From a virus, in IMG/VR virus record IMGVR_UViG_3300020109_000061, positions 1-37,017 of that record: a DNA stretch of 37,017 bases, one strand, 5' to 3'. This document shows positions 1 through 5,807 of this stretch, piece by piece. Position numbers and translations under genes: made by a program. Every line of letters starts with the position of its first letter. Position 1 is the stretch's first letter. The notes below the pieces were generated by a model, which saw only the letters and a program-made list of their open reading frames with translations, was not told where the DNA came from and ran no database searches.

Positions 1-29
1 AGGCGAGGCATGGGCTGTGAATGCAGCAC

Positions 30-68
30 GGAGGGGCTTCGGCCCTTCCCTGCTGCCCTCATGGGCAG
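30..68. other. Two consecutive stable hairpins (one with a UUCG tetraloop)
   Basis: The first hairpin pairs 30-37 (GGAGGGGC) with 42-49 (GCCCTTCC) around a TTCG loop, with one G-T wobble; C(UUCG)G is an exceptionally stable tetraloop in RNA. The second pairs CTGCCC (53-58) with GGGCAG (63-68) around TCAT. Neither has a T-run after it, so neither is a standard intrinsic terminator. They may mark the end of an upstream transcript or a structural site near a genome end. Confidence 0.65.
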
Positions 69-70
69 TC

Positions 71-100
71 AGGGCTTGGCAGGGCTAGGCAGGGCTCGGC
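71..100. repeat. Tandem 10-bp repeat, three units
   Basis: Three head-to-tail units of the form AGGGCTNGGC fill 71-80, 81-90 and 91-100, differing only at the seventh base (T, A, C). A degenerate continuation follows at 101-120. The array is iteron-like and lies about 110 bases before the terminase start. Possible roles are a protein-binding array for replication or packaging; the sequence alone does not decide. Confidence 0.75.
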
Positions 101-126
101 AAGCTGTGGCCTGGCGAGGCATGGGC

Positions 127-154
127 GTCACTTGTGGCCAACCCCACAGGTGAC
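127..154. other. Long hairpin, 11-bp stem
   Basis: GTCACTTGTGG (127-137) pairs with CCACAGGTGAC (144-154), one T-G wobble, with a six-base loop. There is no downstream T-run. It is the third of four hairpins packed into about 200 bases upstream of terL. Confidence 0.65.
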
Positions 155-171
155 GCAAAACCACACAACAG

Positions 172-185
172 TTGACACCGTTCAA
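172..185 (+). promoter_or_regulatory. Dispersed motif copy 1, upstream of terL
   Basis: TTGACACCGTTCAA lies 27 bases before the terL start. With flanks (164-190) it matches 24 of 27 positions of 8143-8169. The ends form a TTGA-N6-TCAA palindrome, while the CACCGT centre is asymmetric. The copy in front of cyAbrB has the same core. It may be a phage RNA polymerase promoter or a cyAbrB operator. TTGACA resembles a sigma-70 -35 box, but no -10 box lies at the right distance. Confidence 0.55.
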
Positions 186-188
186 TAA

Positions 189-211
189 CCTCGGGAGACC
201 GGGGCTTTTTT
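189..211 (+). terminator. Terminator-like hairpin abutting the terL start
   Basis: CCTCGG (189-194) pairs with CCGGGG (199-204, one T-G wobble) around GAGA, followed by C and six T (206-211). Only one base separates the T-run from the assigned ATG at 213. It could terminate transcription entering from the left, act as a 5' stabilising stem on terL mRNA, or attenuate terL. Two other genes in this window, the capsid-distal HeH gene and the endolysin, have the same arrangement. Confidence 0.65.
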
Positions 212-212
212 C

Positions 213-1931
213 ATGCAGCAAGCCATACCGCTACCGCAGTTCATCACGCTGTTGATGCGTGAGCTGGTGATGGCTGATGCACCGACACCTGTACAGCTAC
301 AGATCTGTGACTACCTGGAGAACGGTCCCAAGCGTCGTGTGATCGCTGCCTTCCGTGGTTGTGGCAAGAGCACCCTCTCCGCCATGTACCTCATGTGGAA
401 GCTGTACCACGATCCCGACGAGAAGATCCTGGTGATCTCAGCCTCCATGTCCCGCGCTGAGGCCATGACCGCCTGGATGCTGCAAACCATCGGTCGGGTG
501 CCCTGGCTGAAGCACATGGAGCCCGATAGCCATGACGGCAGGTACAGCCGTATTAACTTCGATGTCGGCACCTGTCGCAACATCGAGCAAAGCCCCAGCG
601 TCCGCGCAGCAGGCATCACAGGACAGATCACTGGCTCACGTGCCAGCACCATCCTTGTGGACGACTGTGAGACCCCACAGACCTGTCTGACCCAAGTACA
701 GCGCGAGAAGCTCCGTGGCTCCCTCAACGAGCTCGAGGCCATCCTCAAGCCCGGCTCCACGCCTGAGATCGTCTACCTCGGTACACCACACAGCAGCACC
801 GACTCGATCTACTTCGCCCTGCAGCGCGAACTCAACTACGACATGCGCATGTGGCCCGCCAGGGTCCCAGCTGACACCACCCCCTACAAGGGCGCCCTAG
901 CCGCGCTGATCGAACGCCGTGTCGGTCAGGCCAACGGACGCCCCACAGACACCCGTTTCAGCGACGACGAGCTGCTCCAACGCGAGCTCTCCATGTCGCC
1001 CATGCAGTGGAAGCTCCAGTTCCTCCTCGACGCCACCCTCAGTGACATCGAGCGCTACCCACTCCGCTGCGCTGACCTGATGATCACGACCATCGATCAA
1101 CACCTCCCTGAGGTGGTCGTCTACGAGAAGGCCAAATACCTCGCCCTCGATGACCTGCCCTGTGTGGGTATGGCCCATGACCCACGCTTCTACCGCCCCG
1201 CTCAAGTTGAAGGCACAGTGCCCTCAGGAGAAGTGCCCACTGTCATGGCCCTGGACCCCAGTGGTGGGGGCTCTGACGAGTTCGCATGGGCCATCGTCAA
1301 GGCATGGGCTGGCAACTACTACCTGGTGGAGTCAGGTGGACGTCTGGGGGGCGTTGGCGAGAGCTTGTGGGAGAAGATCGCCTCCCTGGCCAAACAACAC
1401 CACGTCAACGAGATCCTGGTCGAGACCAACTTCGGTGGCCTCGAGGTCTACGCCCAGCTCCTCAAGCCCTTCCTGGTGAAGGCCAATGCCAACTGCCGGG
1501 TGGAACCGATCCGCTCCAACCAGCGGAAGGAGCTACGGATCATCGACACCCTGGCCCCTGTGATGCAGACGCATCGCATGGTGGTGGACCGCAGGGTCGT
1601 TGAAGCCGACGCAGAGCTCCTCAAGGCCGCTGTCGAGGACAAGGACAGCTCCTACAGCCTCTTCTACCAAATGACCCGCCTCACGGCGGACAGAGGCTCG
1701 CTCCTGCACGATGACCGCTTGGATGCCTGGGCCATGTGCGTCCAGTGGTTTCAGCAGCAAGCTGCACAAGACCAACGCACACAGCAGCAAGCCCGCTTGC
1801 AGGAGCTCCTCGAGGCTGAGGTGGCTGACTTTCGCGGCCGTGTGCTCATGACCGCTGATCGCGCTGCCATGGGCATGTCCATCGAACAGGCGCGCATGGC
1901 TGACGCTGGCGGCGCTCACAGCTGGATCTAG
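213..1931 (+). CDS. terL: Terminase large subunit (T7 gp19-like DNA packaging ATPase/nuclease)
   Basis: This is the packaging motor that translocates DNA through the portal and cuts the concatemer. At 572 aa it is close to T7 gp19 (586 aa). The Walker A motif FRGCGKST is at residues 47-54 and the Walker B strand TILVDDCE at 146-153. The motif SVRAAGITGQITGSRAS resembles the conserved T7 SPSVKSVGITGQLTGSRAD block. The RNase-H-fold nuclease shows Asp348 in ALDPSGGG and a late acidic motif HDDRLD at about 499-504. The ATG at 213 has no Shine-Dalgarno and directly follows a terminator-like hairpin; in-frame ATGs at 255 and 270 are alternatives, although T7 gp19 has a comparable N-terminal extension. 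It is on the plus strand, opposite to the replication and head genes, unlike the one-directional T7 map. Confidence 0.95.
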   Translation: MQQAIPLPQFITLLMRELVMADAPTPVQLQICDYLENGPKRRVIAAFRGCGKSTLSAMYLMWKLYHDPDEKILVISASMSRAEAMTAWMLQTIGRVPWLKHMEPDSHDGRYSRINFDVGTCRNIEQSPSVRAAGITGQITGSRASTILVDDCETPQTCLTQVQREKLRGSLNELEAILKPGSTPEIVYLGTPHSSTDSIYFALQRELNYDMRMWPARVPADTTPYKGALAALIERRVGQANGRPTDTRFSDDELLQRELSMSPMQWKLQFLLDATLSDIERYPLRCADLMITTIDQHLPEVVVYEKAKYLALDDLPCVGMAHDPRFYRPAQVEGTVPSGEVPTVMALDPSGGGSDEFAWAIVKAWAGNYYLVESGGRLGGVGESLWEKIASLAKQHHVNEILVETNFGGLEVYAQLLKPFLVKANANCRVEPIRSNQRKELRIIDTLAPVMQTHRMVVDRRVVEADAELLKAAVEDKDSSYSLFYQMTRLTADRGSLLHDDRLDAWAMCVQWFQQQAAQDQRTQQQARLQELLEAEVADFRGRVLMTADRAAMGMSIEQARMADAGGAHSWI

Positions 1932-1940
1932 CCTTGCCAC

Positions 1941-2117
1941 ATGGCAACTGTTTGTATGACCTACGACCCGAAGTGGCGCCGTGAAGATGAGTGCCGGCTG
2001 GAGTGGCTGGACAAGCTCTACCGCCTGGACGGGCGGCAGCACGATTGCCACCCCAGCCACGGGTTGTACACCGGGCTGGTGGCCAAGTGGGGGCAGATGC
2101 CCTGGAAGGTGAGCTAG
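1941..2117 (+). CDS. Small protein downstream of terL, 58 aa, unknown function
   Basis: The ORF starts nine bases after the terL stop and runs in the same direction. It reads as a compact charged protein rich in Trp, Arg and Asp (MTYDPKWRREDECRLEWLD, then ...HGLYTGLVAKWGQMPWK). The next in-frame ATG (residue 6) is an equally good start because neither has a strong ribosome site. Its TAG shares the palindromic CTAG (2114-2117) with the stop of the convergent 44-aa gene. No function is recognised. The gene is inferred from position, coding-like composition and its tight fit between neighbours. Confidence 0.6.
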   Translation: MATVCMTYDPKWRREDECRLEWLDKLYRLDGRQHDCHPSHGLYTGLVAKWGQMPWKVS

Positions 2118-2248
2118 CGGCCTTGTCCGCGGTATGCCTTGCGGCCGGGCTTTGGCTTGCTGCCGCGGCCACTGCCTTGAGTTGTCTTGTGATGCACCGG
2201 CTCCTTGCGGGGTACGGCCCCGGTGCCGGTCTTGGATTTCACGGCCAT
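2114..2248 (-). CDS. Small basic protein, 44 aa, unknown function
   Basis: The start codon overlaps the upstream gene's stop (TAATG at 2246-2250), so it is probably translationally coupled. The product is strongly basic and Gly/Lys/Arg-rich, beginning MAVKSKTGTGAVPRKEP and ending GRKAYRGQGR. Small basic proteins of this kind are common in cyanophage structural regions and may bind nucleic acid (inference). It is the last gene of a three-gene minus-strand operon headed by the TerS-like gene. Its TAG shares CTAG with the stop of the convergent 58-aa gene. Confidence 0.65.
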   Translation of the reverse strand: MAVKSKTGTGAVPRKEPVHHKTTQGSGRGSKPKPGRKAYRGQGR

Positions 2249-2409
2249 TACTGAAGTGCCTCCAGTGCGTCACGAAGGTTGGCGGTACGGAGCTGCTGTT
2301 CTTTCTCCGCCGTGAGGTGGTGGCTGGTGACGTAGCAGCAGTTGGTGAACCCGTCCTCTGTCAGGCAGACCTGGATCAGTTCAGGTTCAAGGCAGTCGAT
2401 GGTGAGCAT
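2248..2409 (-). CDS. Small protein, 53 aa, unknown function
   Basis: The ATG overlaps the stop of the TerS-like gene as TGATG (2407-2411) and its own TAA overlaps the next ATG, so it is the middle gene of a coupled trio. The product begins MLTIDCLEPELIQVCLTED, has a Cys-Cys pair near its middle (FTNCCY) and ends in a predicted helix (EKEQQLRTANLRDALEALQ). No family is recognised. Its reality rests on coupled overlaps on both sides. Confidence 0.6.
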   Translation of the reverse strand: MLTIDCLEPELIQVCLTEDGFTNCCYVTSHHLTAEKEQQLRTANLRDALEALQ

Positions 2410-2651
2410 CAGTCTGGTGTCATTGTCATCAGTCGCTCCAGCTCTTCTGGAGTAGGCATCGCTGCGCGTATGTCTTGAATCGGGACAGACGCTTCGATAG
2501 TTGTCGTGATGTTGTTGTCCTTAAGGAAACGCATCCCTGCTTGTATGCCGGCAAGGCGCTCACGTGGATCATCCGACTGGAGCATTTCTTTAATGCTCTC
2601 GCCAACTAGCCCATGTATTTGGGCTAGGAACTCTTCCGAAGCGCGTGACAC
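2409..2651 (-). CDS. Putative terminase small subunit (T7 gp18-like)
   Basis: This is an 80-aa product from a GTG start with GAGG eight bases upstream; the reading frame stays open to a TTG at 2690 but that start has no ribosome site. The C-terminal half (DDPRERLAGIQAGMRFLKDNNI) resembles the pattern near the C terminus of T7-type small terminases, where a helix is followed by a LKDNNI-type segment and an acidic tail. T7 gp18 is 89 aa. The protein would recognise phage DNA and hand it to TerL. It lies on the opposite strand from terL, about 480 bases away, and heads a coupled three-gene operon. The identification is by pattern and size only. Confidence 0.5.
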   Translation of the reverse strand: MSRASEEFLAQIHGLVGESIKEMLQSDDPRERLAGIQAGMRFLKDNNITTTIEASVPIQDIRAAMPTPEELERLMTMTPD

Positions 2652-2672
2652 AGAGCTACCCTCGGGATGTAC

Positions 2673-2686
2673 TTGACACCATTCAA
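2673..2686 (+). promoter_or_regulatory. Dispersed motif copy 2, in the divergent terS/virion-gene junction
   Basis: TTGACACCATTCAA, one mismatch from copy 1, sits between the minus-strand TerS-like start (2651) and a plus-strand ATG at 2690. With one more base on each side it is CTTGA-N6-TCAAG, a perfect 5-bp inverted repeat. Its position between divergent operons is what a bidirectional operator or promoter would occupy. Confidence 0.6.
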
Positions 2687-2689
2687 GCA

Positions 2690-2749
2690 ATGGCAGGCAA
2701 AGGCTGTAAGGGCAAGGGCTCTAAGGGCGGCGGCAAGAAGGGCTACTGA
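2690..2749 (+). CDS. Tiny basic peptide, 19 aa
   Basis: The ATG lies three bases after motif copy 2, and the ORF reads MAGKGCKGKGSKGGGKKGY, almost entirely Gly and Lys. Its TGA overlaps the next ATG (TGATG at 2747-2751), which overlaps the next gene in the same way, forming a chain into the 964-aa virion protein. No Shine-Dalgarno is visible, so it would be translated from a short or absent leader if the motif is a promoter. Very small Lys/Gly-rich peptides are known in phages, but the function is unknown. Confidence 0.5.
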   Translation: MAGKGCKGKGSKGGGKKGY

Positions 2750-2913
2750 TGGTCGCCAGCCAGATTGCTCCCAATGTCTGGCGTGTAGAGGACACCGATC
2801 CTGCGCACGTCTACATGGCGATCTGGCGCTGCACGTCGCAACAGATCGTGCGGTTCTTCGCTGACCCGGAGACCGCCAAGAACTTCGCAACCAACGGACG
2901 AACGGACAGCTGA
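2749..2913 (+). CDS. Small protein, 54 aa, unknown function
   Basis: The start overlaps the stop of the 19-aa peptide and the TGA overlaps the ATG of the 964-aa gene (TGATG at 2911-2915). The product begins MVASQIAPNVWRVEDTDPAH, followed by VYMAIWRCTSQQIVRFFADPETAKNF split over a compact fold-like stretch, and ends in a polar tail. No family is recognised. Coupled overlaps on both sides and coding-like composition support a real gene upstream of the internal virion proteins. Confidence 0.6.
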   Translation: MVASQIAPNVWRVEDTDPAHVYMAIWRCTSQQIVRFFADPETAKNFATNGRTDS

Positions 2914-5807
2914 TGTACAGCGGTGAGCGCCAGATCGTGAACGTCGGGCCTAGTGGTCCGTTACGCGACTACCGCTCGCCTGAGCAGGCCGGGCGGAACG
3001 CTGCTCTGCCGTTTCAGCAGATCTCTCAGTTCCTCGACAACTTCGTCAAGACGGCCAAGCCGGTGTACGACGCCTACGTCAGTGGGCAAGTTGCGCAGGA
3101 ACGGGCCAAGATCATGGCCCAGCCAGAAGTGCTGGATGCCTATCGGCGTGGTGACGATGAGGCGAAGGCCTTCATTAGTTCGCTGCGTCCGCAGACGAGA
3201 GACTTCGTAAATGAGTCGATCGTCAACGCTGGCTTTGAGCAGTATCAGAAGACGCTGCCTGTGCTGGTCAGCCGCGATCCTGTTCTGACGAGCGCTCCAC
3301 CAGCGGGCGTATCTGAGGCGGAGTTTGCCAAGACCAAGGCGCTTCGGTTCAAGGAGCTCGAGGAGCAGGCAGGTCAGGCCGCTGGCTTCCAGACGATCGA
3401 TCCTGAATGGCTCGGTACGCGCATACCTGAGATCCAGCAGATCAATGGTGCGGTCAAAGCGTTCGCCTATCAAAAGCAGCTTGAAGCGCTTGATAAGCGC
3501 GACAGCGACGCAATGGCGCGAGGCTTCGGCTCCGTCATGTCGGAGCTCACCACGCGCAGGGGACAGGCAGTTGCGAACAACCGCTATCAAGACTTCGCTG
3601 AGGGGTTAGATGAGTGGTGGACACGCAACTCCACTCAGTGGCAGGAGACGCGGACGCCTCAGCAGATCCTCGACATCACGTGGCAGGGCTTCACAGCGAA
3701 GTACAACGAGCTGCTGCAGATGGGCGAGCTGGCAGACGTTGATGCTGCTGACAGCTTGCTGGCAACGATGACTGCGTTGTCGCAGTCCAGCGTCAAGCTC
3801 AAGTCTGGGCAGTCGCTTGGCGAGATGAGCTTTGGCGATGGCAGCACGCTTGGTTCCAAGCTGGCTGAGTTGCGCCTGAAGCTGAAGCCTCTACGCGACA
3901 AGTTGGAAGAGGACGAACGGTGGAAGCAGACGATGCCACTGTTCCAGCAGGCAATGCAGCCCGGTGCATCTGATGCGGTGCGTGCTCAGGCAGCAGCACA
4001 GCTGCCGGCCGTGTTCAGCGACCCGCGGCAGATGATGCAGGCCTATTCGATGTTGAATCAGGCCAGCGGGATTGCGGATCAACCAACAGATGCACAGCAG
4101 CAGACGATGGCTTTGCTGCAGATGGAGCTCAACAAGGATGGATTGAACTACCAGCAGAAGAAGGACATGGTGCTGAACGCACCTGGCCTGACATGGGAGC
4201 AGCGGTTGAAGTTTGCGCCGCAGGTGCAGGGCGAGCCGAATCAAGAGGCACGTTCGATCGCCGCTGCACGCCAGTACAACGCTCTTGAGATCGACCAGGC
4301 CGGGGAGTCGATCGCCCAGGTGTATGCCAAGGCGAAAGCAGAGGGCAGGCTGAATCAGGGTGTTGGCACTCCAGATGCTGAGACGGCTGCCCGCAGTGCA
4401 GCAATCGCCGCCACGCGGATGACGGAACAGCGTGTTCAGCAGATGCGGGAGCAGGGCAAGGCCCCGTCAGCCGATGAGGTGACAGCGATCTTCCGCAACG
4501 AGTTGGACGCATACACCCGCTCAACCATGCAAAGGGTTGGAGCCGCCGCACGTGAGCGGCCGCAGTCGTTTGCTCAGGTCGTTACCGGTGAACTGGATGC
4601 GGTGCGGCAGAACCTGGCTCGCAACGGCGGCAAGCCCACCGTTGACGTGTTCCCTGAAGCGGTGCGTCAGCGTGCTGTGCAGCAGGGTTACAGGAACGAT
4701 TACGTCGGGGTTCAGCGCTACTTCCTCAACAGGATGAAGAGCGCCACAGAAGATGACGGCAAGGGCGGCCAGCGCCAGGTGTTCCCTGATCCAGCCAAGG
4801 CTTATCGGGAAACAATGCGTTCGGTGAAGGGTGCAGATCAGTCCAGCGTTGCTCCACAGCCAGGCATCCTTCGTGCTGACAACAACCCTGGCTTGGTGTT
4901 GCTGCGCAAGGCTGGCGGAGTGCTCCAGTGGTTGTCTGAGAAGACAGGTACATCTGAGCGCTACCGCCAGTATCAGCAGCAGCAGTCTTCGCAGAAGGGG
5001 CAATCAGCTGTCAAACCGCAGCAAACGTCTGCGCAACCGCAGCAGAACATGGGCGAACAGCTGATTGGCGGTGCGCTCAACCTGCTGGTCGGCGCATCCC
5101 CAGCAGCGGCTGGTGAGATGCCAGGTCCTACGGCGCAGAAGCGTGAACAACCGCAGGTCGTTGGGCTCGAGAACATCTCGATCTTGGCTGAGCTGATGAA
5201 ACTGCCGGGCCGTGCTGCTCGCGCTTTGGGTGTAACAACGCCAGTCCTGCCTCAGACCGCGGCAACCGTGCCGGTTAAGCCTGTGCCGCTGGCGATCAGC
5301 AGTGACATGCACCCCTTGTTCGTTGCGATTGGGATTAACGAGGGGACTCGCACGCCGAACGGCGGTTACACCAAGGCTTACTACGGCCATCGTGACCCTG
5401 GAAACGGCGCATGGAACGTCGGGACTGTGAGCGGCCAGCAGGGCGGCAGCCCTCAGGCCAGTGATAAGCGTTGGGCCGGCATCTTGACTCAGACCACTTC
5501 ATCTGTGGTTCCAATCCTTGCTCGCGCTGGGCTCCCACGAAATAGTGCTGGGTTCCACCGCATCTTGTTCAACGTGCTGGATTTGAAAGTGCAAGCACCT
5601 GAGGCTGTGCCTGATTTCGTAAAGCGGTTGCCGCAGATCCTTCGACAAGGCGCGACTGTCGAGGCCATCGCCAAAGCGCGAGCTGATTCGTACATCAATC
5701 CCGCTACAGGGCGCCTTGAGGCAGGCGGTTTTGGCAACAACTACCAGCGACTGCTGCGGGATCAACGGTCCCGAGCAGGGACCTGGGACTACAAGCGGAG
5801 ACTCTGA
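2913..5807 (+). CDS. Internal virion protein with C-terminal lysozyme-like domain (964 aa)
   Basis: This is the first of three consecutive large proteins occupying the place of T7 gp15/gp16, the ejection proteins that cross the cell envelope. The first 700 residues are long, helical and Gln/Ala-rich with no Cys-rich or enzymatic motif. A Pro/Gln-rich linker lies around residues 690-790. From about 793 the sequence changes to a compact domain: MHPLFVAIGINEGTRT, then YYGHRDPGNGAWNVGTVSG. This looks like a peptidoglycan-cleaving domain with a candidate catalytic Glu at about 810 (INEGT). In T7 the muralytic domain is at the N terminus of gp16, so here it sits on a different protein and at the other end. 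The stop overlaps the next ATG (TGATG). The virion role is strong by context; the muramidase call is by pattern only. Confidence 0.75.
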   Translation: MYSGERQIVNVGPSGPLRDYRSPEQAGRNAALPFQQISQFLDNFVKTAKPVYDAYVSGQVAQERAKIMAQPEVLDAYRRGDDEAKAFISSLRPQTRDFVNESIVNAGFEQYQKTLPVLVSRDPVLTSAPPAGVSEAEFAKTKALRFKELEEQAGQAAGFQTIDPEWLGTRIPEIQQINGAVKAFAYQKQLEALDKRDSDAMARGFGSVMSELTTRRGQAVANNRYQDFAEGLDEWWTRNSTQWQETRTPQQILDITWQGFTAKYNELLQMGELADVDAADSLLATMTALSQSSVKLKSGQSLGEMSFGDGSTLGSKLAELRLKLKPLRDKLEEDERWKQTMPLFQQAMQPGASDAVRAQAAAQLPAVFSDPRQMMQAYSMLNQASGIADQPTDAQQQTMALLQMELNKDGLNYQQKKDMVLNAPGLTWEQRLKFAPQVQGEPNQEARSIAAARQYNALEIDQAGESIAQVYAKAKAEGRLNQGVGTPDAETAARSAAIAATRMTEQRVQQMREQGKAPSADEVTAIFRNELDAYTRSTMQRVGAAARERPQSFAQVVTGELDAVRQNLARNGGKPTVDVFPEAVRQRAVQQGYRNDYVGVQRYFLNRMKSATEDDGKGGQRQVFPDPAKAYRETMRSVKGADQSSVAPQPGILRADNNPGLVLLRKAGGVLQWLSEKTGTSERYRQYQQQQSSQKGQSAVKPQQTSAQPQQNMGEQLIGGALNLLVGASPAAAGEMPGPTAQKREQPQVVGLENISILAELMKLPGRAARALGVTTPVLPQTAATVPVKPVPLAISSDMHPLFVAIGINEGTRTPNGGYTKAYYGHRDPGNGAWNVGTVSGQQGGSPQASDKRWAGILTQTTSSVVPILARAGLPRNSAGFHRILFNVLDLKVQAPEAVPDFVKRLPQILRQGATVEAIAKARADSYINPATGRLEAGGFGNNYQRLLRDQRSRAGTWDYKRRL

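Larger units (their letters stand above)
2..126. repeat. 14-bp direct repeat pair flanking the left-end hairpin region
   Basis: GGCGAGGCATGGGC occurs exactly at 2-15 and again at 113-126. The two copies bracket two hairpins and the tandem 10-bp repeats in the non-coding region upstream of the large terminase gene. Short repeats beside the terminase genes are common near the DNA ends of T7-like phages, so a role in packaging, termini or replication is possible, but nothing in the sequence proves it. Confidence 0.7.

Noticed and set aside
172-200. Sigma-70 promoter from the TTGACA in the dispersed motif
   Set aside because: No -10-like TATAAT box occurs about 17 bases downstream at the 172, 2673 or 18955 copies.
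1533-2273. 246-codon minus-strand frame overlapping the terL end
   Set aside because: It overlaps terL and the small downstream genes and its composition is typical of a shadow frame; the coupled 44-, 53- and 80-aa genes explain the minus strand better.
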